Below, piece by piece: positions 53,163 to 62,301 of a stretch of 64,000 nt of DNA. The notes beneath the pieces were generated by a model. The model saw only the letters and a list, made by a program, of their open reading frames with translations. It ran no database searches and had not been told where the DNA came from. The first letter of the stretch is position 1, and each line of letters starts with the position of its first letter. Both the position numbers and the translations under genes were made by a program. The stretch lies in NCBI RefSeq assembly GCF_032051575.1, contig NZ_DAMBYD010000004.1, forward strand, positions 186,001 through 250,000, written 5' to 3'. This DNA is from Aminipila sp032051575. GTDB taxonomy: Bacteria; Bacillota; Clostridia; Peptostreptococcales; Anaerovoracaceae.

Positions 53163-56100
53163 TTAAATTTTAAGCCAATCTGGAATTGTACTATTACCAT
53201 TTTCATCTGTATTATTATTTTCTCCATTGCCTGGAGAAGTACCATTAGCAGGTGGAGTAGTATTATTACTTCCGTTGTTAGCATTATTTCCGTTAGTGCT
53301 ATCACCAGGGGTTTCAGTTCCAGTGTCATCAGGGGGTGACTGAACACCATTGAAGTTATAATTCGTTTTTCCACTGGAACTTACTGGGTACTTTCCAGGG
53401 TCCGGATTATGAATAGGACAATAACTATGCGGTACTTCATAACCTATATCAGCCACAGAGTGGCTTACTGTATAAGGCCGTTTTACGCCCAATACCTTTC
53501 TAGTTGAAGGACAAGATGGTGTTGCCAGATATCCTGTTTCTGAACATACGGTCACATAGCTATGAACATTATCTGTAGTCTTTGGTTCTGTGCCTTTGAT
53601 AAAATACTCTGAGTGGACAGTCCCTCTAGGATCCAAAGAGCTTAGTGAAGAAGGTAACTTACCACTTTTTGTATCAATAGTAACGCTGATAACATTACTT
53701 GGTTTGGAATGATAATTTTCCGTTGGAATCTTTGCACATACCTTACCCATGATATTGCTCCAAAGCCTTGCAGCAGCAGCACTGCCTTGACTTAGTTCAA
53801 TATTAACATCGTTTCCAATCCAAACTGCAGCAGAATACTGAGGTGTAAAACCAACAAACCAAGCATCATAATTATCAGTGGTAGTACCTGTTTTACCAGC
53901 AGCAGGCTGCTTTGAAATAGCGGCTTTAGAACCTATTCCATGTGTTACGACACTTCTAAGCATATCTCTCATGATAAAGGCTACCCCTGAATCCATTACC
54001 TGTGTAGTTTGCGGAGAATTTTCTACTAGAACTTCACCGCGGTTATTTGTAACTTTTGTAAAGGCCATTGGTTCTGAATATTTTCCATCGTTTACAAAAG
54101 TGCTGTAGGCTGCAGACATTTCGAGAGGTGAAATACCTTTCGTCATACCACCAAGAGCAAGTGCAGCAGCATTTAAATCATTGGCCTCACCAGAAGATTC
54201 CACAATAGTGGAAACTCCTACTTTTTTCAAGAAAGATAAACTTTTCTGAACACCTAACTGTTGAAAAATTCTTACGGCATTTACGTTTACAGATTGTTGT
54301 AAAGATTCTCTCATGGTATATAATCCTCTATAACCTGAATACCAGTTTTTAGGCCACTGTTTTCCTTGTATGATAAGCGGTGTATCGTCAATAACGCTGG
54401 CAGCAGTAAAGTAGTCACCAAATAATTTTGAGACACCTGAACTGTCACTAAACTTCATGGAAGTTCCACTATTGACAGCATCAGCAGAAGCCTGAAGAGC
54501 AGGGCCATAGACAGAAATAGGTTTAATAGAAGAACCTGGTTGTCTAGGTTTTATGGCTCTGTTGAATAACAGTCTTCCTACCGTGTTTCGTCCACCAACC
54601 ATAGCTTTAATGGAACCGGTAGATGGGTCTGAAATGACCATAGCGGATTGTGGCTGAACAACTTTTTGCTTCATAGTATAGTAATCACTTGATATAGCTA
54701 AACCCTTTGAAGTGGATTTAAATACTTTAGGCATTTCAGTAAACAGATTACTAGCTATAACTAAATTACCATCGTCGTCTCGCGTCTTATATTTAGCAGG
54801 AATAGCTATGATACTTCCATCAATACTGTAAAATATACCATCTTCTTGGGTATAGGTATCATTAAACTGTAAGTTGCAATCAATTTTTTCTTGTACTTCT
54901 ACATTATATATTTTTAAACGTTTACCCTTATATATTGTAAGAGAATTATCCGAATTTTTTTTGTATTCATCTGAATTAAGTATGAAGTCGCCGTCTGGCT
55001 GAAAATAAGTTTTGTAGTTATACAGCATAATACTTCCTGAATCACTTACAATGTTTCCGTTTTTCTTATCTTTTTTTAAGTTGGCTACGCTTGGGAAGTT
55101 TTTATTATTTGAAAATTCTTTTTCTGCAATATGCTGCATATCAGAGTTCAATGTTGTTTGAATCTTCAATCCCCCAGTATAAATCATTCTGTTAGCTCGC
55201 TCTTCTGACATTCCTTCTTCCATTAATGCGTTAGTTACCTGTTCAACCACATAATCCGCAAAGTATGAAGAAATTTCAGACGTAGAACCAGAGCTTGGTT
55301 TCAAATGATCTTTTAGATTGGTTGCTAAAGCATCAGAACGTTCTGAATCGGTAATAAATCCTTGTTCATTCATAAATTTTAAACAATTTTCTCTTCTGCT
55401 GTCAGATATATCGTTGTACACATAATAAAAGTCATTGCCCTTTAACAGAATATCACTATTATTAGGATTGGTAATATTCTCAGGGTATATTTTCTTAATT
55501 AGCGCATAAGAATCTGGAGCTTGTGGGAGCGATGCCAACGAAGCACATTCTAGTAAATCCAAATCACTAACATCTTTTGAAAAGTATGCTTGAGAAGCAG
55601 CCTGTACACCATAGGAATTATAACCCAGATAAATTGTGTTAAGGTATGCTTCAATAATTTCTTCTTTTGTTAAATGTTTTTCTAACAAAATAGTATAATA
55701 TGCCTCTTTAATTTTTCGTGTTAAAGAGCGTTCTGATTTTGTTTCAGATAAGTACAAATTTCTGGCAAGCTGTTGTGTAATGGTACTGGTTCCGCTAATT
55801 TTACCTGTAGTAAAACTATCCTTAACAGCTCCAAGTATACGTACAAAATTAAAACCATGGTGATCCCAAAAGGTCTTATCTTCAAGCGCCACAAATGCAT
55901 CCACTAAGTTTTGAGGGAGTTCGTTGTATTCTACATTTGTTCTAGTACCTTCGGCAGAGAATGAAGTTAAGTTATCAATTACATTGCCTTGATCATCATA
56001 AAGGGTTGAACTTTCACTTAAAAGGGAATAGATGTTGTTAGGATCAATATCTGGTGCTTTTATAACTACCGAAATGATTAAGCCAAATAAAACCAGACCT

Positions 56101-56483
56101 CCCAACAAACCTAATCCTGTCAAAAACAAAATAAATTTTTTAAGGTTCAGCCTATGTTTATGCTTTTTTCCCTTTTTTTCTGTATTTTTTTCCATAATAT
56201 TTTCCTCGTTATCACGAACCATTGAGTCTGAACGCTTAAATGAAAACTCCTTTTTTGCTTTAGTTTTTTTCTCGTTAAGCCGATCCATTCGAGTTTTTCG
56301 TCTAGCCTCAATTTCCGCTTTTTCTTCTTGTTGTTGTTGTTCCATTTCGTTAAATCTTGAAAGAAAATCTTCAACATTTGTAGAATTATCATTCGTTTTT
56401 TCTTCAAATTGGTTAAAGAATTCATCTATTTTTCTTAATTTATCTTCATTGGTTTCATTTTTATTTTTAAATTCGTCTGACAA
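53163..56483 (-). CDS. Class A penicillin-binding protein (PBP1A-like)
   Basis: I read this from TTG 56483, because AGGTG lies 6 bases upstream; the frame opens at 56507. It has 1106 residues: a charged cytoplasmic N-terminus of ~120 residues with coiled coil, one helix, a glycosyltransferase domain (LEDKTFWDHHGFN), a transpeptidase domain (PGSSIKP, KTGTTTDNYDAWFVG) and a Gly/Asn/Thr/Pro-rich tail of ~60 residues. It makes and cross-links glycan. It is longer than the usual 700-900 residues because of the N-terminal part and an insert around 450-560. Confidence 0.9.
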   Translation of the reverse strand: MSDEFKNKNETNEDKLRKIDEFFNQFEEKTNDNSTNVEDFLSRFNEMEQQQQEEKAEIEARRKTRMDRLNEKKTKAKKEFSFKRSDSMVRDNEENIMEKNTEKKGKKHKHRLNLKKFILFLTGLGLLGGLVLFGLIISVVIKAPDIDPNNIYSLLSESSTLYDDQGNVIDNLTSFSAEGTRTNVEYNELPQNLVDAFVALEDKTFWDHHGFNFVRILGAVKDSFTTGKISGTSTITQQLARNLYLSETKSERSLTRKIKEAYYTILLEKHLTKEEIIEAYLNTIYLGYNSYGVQAASQAYFSKDVSDLDLLECASLASLPQAPDSYALIKKIYPENITNPNNSDILLKGNDFYYVYNDISDSRRENCLKFMNEQGFITDSERSDALATNLKDHLKPSSGSTSEISSYFADYVVEQVTNALMEEGMSEERANRMIYTGGLKIQTTLNSDMQHIAEKEFSNNKNFPSVANLKKDKKNGNIVSDSGSIMLYNYKTYFQPDGDFILNSDEYKKNSDNSLTIYKGKRLKIYNVEVQEKIDCNLQFNDTYTQEDGIFYSIDGSIIAIPAKYKTRDDDGNLVIASNLFTEMPKVFKSTSKGLAISSDYYTMKQKVVQPQSAMVISDPSTGSIKAMVGGRNTVGRLLFNRAIKPRQPGSSIKPISVYGPALQASADAVNSGTSMKFSDSSGVSKLFGDYFTAASVIDDTPLIIQGKQWPKNWYSGYRGLYTMRESLQQSVNVNAVRIFQQLGVQKSLSFLKKVGVSTIVESSGEANDLNAAALALGGMTKGISPLEMSAAYSTFVNDGKYSEPMAFTKVTNNRGEVLVENSPQTTQVMDSGVAFIMRDMLRSVVTHGIGSKAAISKQPAAGKTGTTTDNYDAWFVGFTPQYSAAVWIGNDVNIELSQGSAAAARLWSNIMGKVCAKIPTENYHSKPSNVISVTIDTKSGKLPSSLSSLDPRGTVHSEYFIKGTEPKTTDNVHSYVTVCSETGYLATPSCPSTRKVLGVKRPYTVSHSVADIGYEVPHSYCPIHNPDPGKYPVSSSGKTNYNFNGVQSPPDDTGTETPGDSTNGNNANNGSNNTTPPANGTSPGNGENNNTDENGNSTIPDWLKI

Positions 56484-56683
56484 AATATCACCTGCCTTAT
56501 TATACAAAAACTCTATTATATTATAGCATAGATAGAATAAAAGGCAAAAGAATTTATAAATCCAAGTAAATTCTTAATAAATTGTTTATAATTTATTATT
56601 GACATTTTTAACGTTTTTGCTGACATTATTATATATTTATGGCAAAATAACATAATAGAGATTAACTTAAGGAGGACAGCAAA

Positions 56684-57115
56684 ATGTATGATAGTATAGA
56701 CGTGGCAAGAGCAGCTATAGCATTAGCTATTACACCAAATAGATCAGAAGAAGAAAAAATGATTGAGGAACTTGCACAGAAAAATATTAAAGCAGCTGCG
56801 GTGGACATTGGTGGTGATATTATAAATGCTACTCATATTGTCATAGAGAGATCAATATTTATAGCCAGAAAAGCAGGTATAATAAAAGAAGAACATGTGC
56901 AGGATGGTGCTGTTGCAGGAGCTGCCCGGGAAGCCCAGACACAAATTATTGCTAAAGCGGTAGGACTCAATGGTGGTGGCAAAATAGCCATATGCAGAAG
57001 TGACGAACATGTTACGGTCTGCATCTTTATGAGTATAGGCATGATGTATTTAAATGAAGTGGTAGTGGGACTTGGACATAGAACAATTCCAGCCATAGGT
57101 CATACAGAAAAATAA
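56684..57115 (+). CDS. HutP-family protein
   Basis: A 143-residue protein with the HutP fold pattern: THIVIERSIFIARKAG, GAVAGAAREAQTQI and HRTIPAIGH. In Bacillus HutP is a histidine- and Mg-dependent antiterminator of hut mRNA. No hut genes are near, so here it may regulate another target. AGGAGG precedes ATG. Confidence 0.85.
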   Translation: MYDSIDVARAAIALAITPNRSEEEKMIEELAQKNIKAAAVDIGGDIINATHIVIERSIFIARKAGIIKEEHVQDGAVAGAAREAQTQIIAKAVGLNGGGKIAICRSDEHVTVCIFMSIGMMYLNEVVVGLGHRTIPAIGHTEK

Positions 57116-57198
57116 AAGTAACCCATTGATTAAATGTAAAAATATGGTAAAATAGTTTAGGGATTATAAATAATGGCTTTTACTTGGGGGTTTTTACT

Positions 57199-59598
57199 TT
57201 GAGAAGGCCAGCTGTTTTTGTTTGCGGTGCCTACATATTAGGTATGGCAATAGAATTGTTTCTAAAAATAGATCAGATTATCATTTTAATCATTGCTCTT
57301 TGTATCATAATCGCAATGATAGTTAGTATGCATTTTTACAAAACTCGCAGACTTAGATGGAATAAGAAACATCTATGTCTGTTTTTTATTGCTTTTATAG
57401 TAGGAATATTTGGAGCCATGCAATATAGTTATCAGTCAAACAAAATAGGGGTTTTGGAAAAAAATCAAGGGGAGTATTTAAGAATTCAAGGAAAAGTAAT
57501 TTCCGCAGTAGAGAAGGATGAAGAAAATCATAAGATAATAGTTGTAGTGAAGAACCTTGAAGGTTTTGGAAACTTACCTAGTAAAGAAAAAATCCTAGTC
57601 AATATTTATGGACTATGCCCTGAATATTATAAACTGCAGGGAAACATTATACAAACAATAGGATTTATAGAATTACCGACGGCAAGGAGAAATCCTAAAA
57701 CGTTTGATTATAAGATGTATTTAAAGACAAAAGGAATATCAACGATTATGTCTGTGACGGCTGAAAATATTCAAGTGTCTGGTGAAATAAATGATCGTTA
57801 TCTTAACTATTTATCTGAAATGAAGTACATCTTTAAGTGCAATATATACCTTTTATTTGATGAACAACTAGCGGGTCTGTTAATGGGTATGATTTTTGGA
57901 GATAATAGCGGCTTATCAGAAGAACTTTATGAATCCTTTCAAAAAAACGGCATATGCCATGTACTGGCAGTGAGTGGACTTCATATAGGAGCATTATATG
58001 TCTGCGTTAATGCTATTTTAGGAGGAAGGAAAAAAATAAAGTTTTATATAATAAGTGTAATCATATTATTTTTTTATGCTTCTTTAGCTAACTTTTCCCC
58101 TTCAGTTATAAGAGCAGTATTGATGATTACTTTACATATATTTTCAAAATATATGAATTGCAGATATGATATGTTTACATCAGGTGCCATAACTATGTCG
58201 GTAATGTTATGCTTTAATCCTATGTCTCTTATAAATTTAGGATTTCAATTATCCTTTTTAGCTATATTTACATTGGCAGTTATACTGCCTGCTGCGCAAA
58301 GAATATGTGATAAAAGTATAACGCCCATTCTTGTTATTCAGGCGGGTATGGCACCTATTTCAGCATTTGCATTTAATTACTTCTCATTTAGTGCTTTTTT
58401 GGCAAATATTCCAGTAATTTTTATAGCCGGACTGTTAATTCCATTGGGTATGTTATTATTACTTTTTTCAACTATTGCTGCAAGCTTGCCAGATTTGGGC
58501 ATGGTCACAGCTACTCTGAATTGTGGTTTTCAAATTACTGGAATATTAGTAGAATTTTTTTCAAAACTGTTACTTTTTATAAATAATCTGGCTTTTATAG
58601 ATAATCTTTCATATAAGTATGTAATAAGCCCTCCACTATGGACTGTACTTCTTTATTATTGTATTTTATTTTTTTTATCATCAGAATCCTTTAGAATTAT
58701 GTGGCAGAGAAAGCATTACAAACAAATTTTTAGGTTTGGGATAACAATAATATGTGTAACTTTTATCTTGGGCAATTCCCTTAAAGATGGATTTGAACAT
58801 GTTCAACTTACTTTCGTTGATGTTGGACAAGGTGATTGTTTATTAATAAAGACACCTGAGGGAAAGAATGTATTAATAGATAGCGGGGGCAGCAGCCAGT
58901 ATGATGTAGGTAAAAAATTATTGCTTCCATTTCTTTTGAAGAATGGGGTTCAAAAAATTGATATGGCTATTATCACCCATTTGCATACTGATCATGTGGG
59001 AGGACTTTGTTCATTATCCAAAGAACTGCCTGTAAAAAAGGTGGGAATATATGAGGGGAATTCGTTGATTTCAGATAAGGTAGAGGAACGAATAGGAGTG
59101 TCAGCAGAACATTTCGTTTATTTAACAAAAGGACAAAGCGTGAAAATAGGAAAAGATTTAGAAATAGAGGTACTATATCCAAATAAAAAATCCGCTGAAG
59201 AGTATAACCTGATTATGGAGAATGAAAAGGATGAAAATGCCACATGTCTGGTTATGAAAATAATGTTTAAAGGAGTTTCTGTAATCATGACAGGTGATAT
59301 AGATACAAATGGTGAAATGAATATTTTAGCGGATAATTCAGATAAATGCTTGAATACTGACATTTTGAAGGTTGCGCATCATGGTAGTAAATATGGAAGC
59401 TCACAGGCATTTTTAGAGGCAGTGAAACCTAAGATAGCGGTTGTTCAAGTAGGAAAGAACACCTATGGACATCCCGATAAGAAAACTTTGGAAAGAATAG
59501 AAAATGCAGGCGCTTTTGTTTATAGAAATGATATTCAGGGTGCAGTAGGAGTAGAGATTAAGAAAGATGGAAAGGTTAAAATACACACTATGATTTAA
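57199..59598 (+). CDS. comEC: ComEC/Rec2-family DNA uptake channel protein
   Basis: I read this from TTG 57199, with GGGGG 8 bases before it; a TTG at 57184 is also in frame. The 799-residue protein has N-terminal helices and a DUF4131-type soluble domain, a polytopic competence domain (CHVLAVSGLHIGALY) and a C-terminal MBL domain (DVGQGDCLLI, THLHTDHVGGL, KVAHHGSKYGSS). It forms the inner-membrane pore for transforming DNA and may cut the second strand. Confidence 0.9.
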   Translation: MRRPAVFVCGAYILGMAIELFLKIDQIIILIIALCIIIAMIVSMHFYKTRRLRWNKKHLCLFFIAFIVGIFGAMQYSYQSNKIGVLEKNQGEYLRIQGKVISAVEKDEENHKIIVVVKNLEGFGNLPSKEKILVNIYGLCPEYYKLQGNIIQTIGFIELPTARRNPKTFDYKMYLKTKGISTIMSVTAENIQVSGEINDRYLNYLSEMKYIFKCNIYLLFDEQLAGLLMGMIFGDNSGLSEELYESFQKNGICHVLAVSGLHIGALYVCVNAILGGRKKIKFYIISVIILFFYASLANFSPSVIRAVLMITLHIFSKYMNCRYDMFTSGAITMSVMLCFNPMSLINLGFQLSFLAIFTLAVILPAAQRICDKSITPILVIQAGMAPISAFAFNYFSFSAFLANIPVIFIAGLLIPLGMLLLLFSTIAASLPDLGMVTATLNCGFQITGILVEFFSKLLLFINNLAFIDNLSYKYVISPPLWTVLLYYCILFFLSSESFRIMWQRKHYKQIFRFGITIICVTFILGNSLKDGFEHVQLTFVDVGQGDCLLIKTPEGKNVLIDSGGSSQYDVGKKLLLPFLLKNGVQKIDMAIITHLHTDHVGGLCSLSKELPVKKVGIYEGNSLISDKVEERIGVSAEHFVYLTKGQSVKIGKDLEIEVLYPNKKSAEEYNLIMENEKDENATCLVMKIMFKGVSVIMTGDIDTNGEMNILADNSDKCLNTDILKVAHHGSKYGSSQAFLEAVKPKIAVVQVGKNTYGHPDKKTLERIENAGAFVYRNDIQGAVGVEIKKDGKVKIHTMI

Positions 59599-59691
59599 TG
59601 CTTAAAAGTGATATAATGATATATTAAGAATTGAGCGAATGCAAGCTAAGAGCGCCTCGCAGAGGATTTTTTTATTTTGGGAGATATGATA

Positions 59692-60750
59692 ATGACGTAT
59701 CAGTATAAGCAGACAGAAAAAGAACATGCTTTTCAAACGATAGCTAAAGACTTAAAGGCAGATAAAATAGGGCCGGTTGCTGCACTTTTTGGACGAGAGC
59801 AATATCTTGTAAATTGGTCGTGTGAGCAAATTGTTGATAAATATATTAATCCTGCATGCAAGGAATTGGATCTATCCGTGCTTGAGGGGGAAAAAATAAC
59901 TATAGATGCCATAAAAGAAGCTTGTGAAACTTTTACAATGATGTCTGAAAAAAGGATAGTGATTGTAAGAGATTTTACATTGCTTGAAGGAACAAAGATG
60001 AAGGGCTTTTCAGAAAATCAGGAGAGTGAACTGGCTGATTATATGAAACATGTACCAGAAGGGTGTATACTAATTATTACTGCAAATAATGCAGACAAAA
60101 GAAAAAGACTTTTTAAGTCCATAAATGAGAATGGACAGGCATATGATTTTGAGGCTTTAAATGAAAAAGCTTTAAAATCATTTGTAGAAAAAAGATTTAG
60201 GTCAGCAGGGAAAGTAACAAAACCTTCCGTTATAAATGAATTTGTACAAAGCAGTGGATATTTTCATAAAGAAGCAAATTACACATTATATAATCTTGAA
60301 AATGATATTCGTAAAATAATTGCATATAGTGAGGGTGAAGAAATATTATTGTCTGATGTGCTGGCTACAGTTTCTGGGAATCTTGAGACAAGTGTATTTG
60401 CCATGCTTGATGCTATAAGTATAGGAAGGAAAAACGAGGCGTATATTTTGTTGAATTCCCTGTTAAGTGCAGGTGAAAATCTGTATATGATTCTTTCACT
60501 AATTGCCTCACAATTTGAAATCATTTTAGAAGTGAAAGAAATGCTGGAAGAGGGGAAAAATCAAAAGCAAATACAAGGCATATTAAAAATTCATGAATTT
60601 AGGATAAAAAAGGCCATGTCATTTGCTGGGAGATATTCAGTGAATAACTTAAGAAAGATATTAACTAAAGTTTATGAGATAGACCGAAGTATAAAGACAG
60701 GTATACTGGAACAAAATTTAGCACTTGAACTATTTATAGCACAGATTTAG
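59692..60750 (+). CDS. holA: DNA polymerase III delta subunit
   Basis: I chose ATG 59692, with GGGAG 8 bases upstream. The 352-residue AAA+-like clamp-loader subunit has LFGREQYLVNWS near the start and the helical C-terminal domain found in HolA. It opens the beta clamp. Located after comEC, as in many Firmicutes. Confidence 0.9.
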   Translation: MTYQYKQTEKEHAFQTIAKDLKADKIGPVAALFGREQYLVNWSCEQIVDKYINPACKELDLSVLEGEKITIDAIKEACETFTMMSEKRIVIVRDFTLLEGTKMKGFSENQESELADYMKHVPEGCILIITANNADKRKRLFKSINENGQAYDFEALNEKALKSFVEKRFRSAGKVTKPSVINEFVQSSGYFHKEANYTLYNLENDIRKIIAYSEGEEILLSDVLATVSGNLETSVFAMLDAISIGRKNEAYILLNSLLSAGENLYMILSLIASQFEIILEVKEMLEEGKNQKQIQGILKIHEFRIKKAMSFAGRYSVNNLRKILTKVYEIDRSIKTGILEQNLALELFIAQI

Positions 60751-60764
60751 GAGGAGAAATAGAA

Positions 60765-61688
60765 ATGTCTAAGTCCTTAAAAGCAGATTTGATGCTTATG
60801 CTGGTAACTTTATGCTGGGGTGTATCCTACATATTGATGAATGTTTGTTTAGGGGAAATAGGGCCACTTACGTTGAATGCATATCGTTTTTTAATCGCAT
60901 TTTTCGCTGCACTTATATTAGCTTTTCCGAAGTTGAAAAATGTAAATAAGGCTACGCTTAGATATAGTGCAATGATTGGATTAGCTTTAGCCCTTGTTTA
61001 TATAAGTGTAACTTATGGTGTTATGTATACCAGTTTATCCAATGCAGGTTTTTTATGTGCTTTAACCGTAATTATTACACCCGTATTAACGTTTTATATT
61101 AAGAAGGAAGCACCAAACAAAAAATTAATAGCTGTTCTTATTATGTGTTTAATAGGTATAGGATTAATGACTTTAAATGAGCAGCTTAAGCCAGCTTTAG
61201 GTGATGTGCTTTGTATATTGTGTGCTTTTATTTATGCGGTAGATTTAATGTTAGTAGATAAAGCCGTACATAAAGAAGAAGTTAATGCCTTTCAATTAGG
61301 AGTATATCAATTGGGATTTACAGGTTTATATATGTTTGTTTTATCTATAGTTTTAGAGACACCTGTATTACCAAGTAAGCCTAGCATATGGGCGGCCATG
61401 CTGTTTTTGGCTATCTTTTGCACTGGGGTTGCCTTTATAGTTCAGGTCATAGCTCAACAATATACATCTGCCACACACGTGGGCGTGATATTTGCTCTTG
61501 AACCTGTATTTGCAGCTATTGCCGCATTCTTTTTTGCGGGAGAAAGATTACTGCCAAGGGCATATATAGGTGCCTTGTTAATGCTGGCAGGTATTATTAT
61601 ATTAGAGGTCGATTTTAAAAGCATTGTAAATAAAAAAATAGCTTCAAACGATTTGAGAATTGATAATTCTGACAATTTCAAGGATTGA
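60765..61688 (+). CDS. EamA/DMT-family transporter
   Basis: A 307-residue protein with ten predicted helices in two EamA repeats (LCWGVSYILMNVCLG and IFALEPVFAAIAAFFFAGE). It is a drug/metabolite-type exporter or importer; the substrate cannot be inferred. AGGAGG precedes ATG; 14 bases after holA. Confidence 0.87.
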   Translation: MSKSLKADLMLMLVTLCWGVSYILMNVCLGEIGPLTLNAYRFLIAFFAALILAFPKLKNVNKATLRYSAMIGLALALVYISVTYGVMYTSLSNAGFLCALTVIITPVLTFYIKKEAPNKKLIAVLIMCLIGIGLMTLNEQLKPALGDVLCILCAFIYAVDLMLVDKAVHKEEVNAFQLGVYQLGFTGLYMFVLSIVLETPVLPSKPSIWAAMLFLAIFCTGVAFIVQVIAQQYTSATHVGVIFALEPVFAAIAAFFFAGERLLPRAYIGALLMLAGIIILEVDFKSIVNKKIASNDLRIDNSDNFKD

Positions 61689-61776
61689 ATTGATGTTGCT
61701 ATTAGGGCTGTTTTTAAGTATAATAGACTATAACTAGTTTGTTATATTTGACAATAAAAAAGGTAGGAGGATTATT

Positions 61777-62289
61777 ATGTGTGAAAAATGTGGTACTCAA
61801 GACCAAAACTTTACTGCCGACTTTAAGGAGCTCGCTCCAGTGTTGGAAAAGTATGGTAAGGTGCCTGGAAGCTTGATAACAATCTTGCAGAAGGCACAAG
61901 ATATCTATGGATATTTATCCATAGATGCGATTAATTATATTTCACAGCAGACTGGCATAAAACCAGCCAAAATCTACGGAGTTGCAACATTCTATGCACA
62001 GTTTAGATTACAGCCTATTGGCCAATATCTAATTATGCTTTGTAAGGGGACAGCATGTCATGTAAACGGCGCAGATATTATAGAAGAGGCAATCAGTGAA
62101 TATTTAGGTATTCATGATGGGGAAACAACAGAGGACGGGCTTTTTACGTTAAATAATGTAGCATGCTTAGGTTGTTGCTCGCTTGCACCTGTTATGATGA
62201 TTAAGAGCGCTGAAGGGGATGAAACCTATGGCAATCTTACTAAGGACAGTGTTAAAGAAGTCCTTGCTGAAATTAAAGCAAGAGCATAG
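61777..62289 (+). CDS. NuoE/HydC-like [2Fe-2S] subunit
   Basis: A 170-residue thioredoxin-like ferredoxin with the four cluster cysteines in CKGTACHVNG and NVACLGCCSLAP. It is the 24-kDa-type subunit of NADH-dependent complexes. Next to a HydB/NuoF-like gene it most likely belongs to an electron-bifurcating hydrogenase or formate dehydrogenase. GTAGGAGG precedes ATG. Confidence 0.9.
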   Translation: MCEKCGTQDQNFTADFKELAPVLEKYGKVPGSLITILQKAQDIYGYLSIDAINYISQQTGIKPAKIYGVATFYAQFRLQPIGQYLIMLCKGTACHVNGADIIEEAISEYLGIHDGETTEDGLFTLNNVACLGCCSLAPVMMIKSAEGDETYGNLTKDSVKEVLAEIKARA

Positions 62290-62301
62290 GAGGGAGTAAC
62301 G

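Noticed and set aside
54000..56526. Plus-strand frames within the PBP gene
   Set aside because: They are antisense to the transglycosylase/transpeptidase coding sequence and have no ribosome sites.
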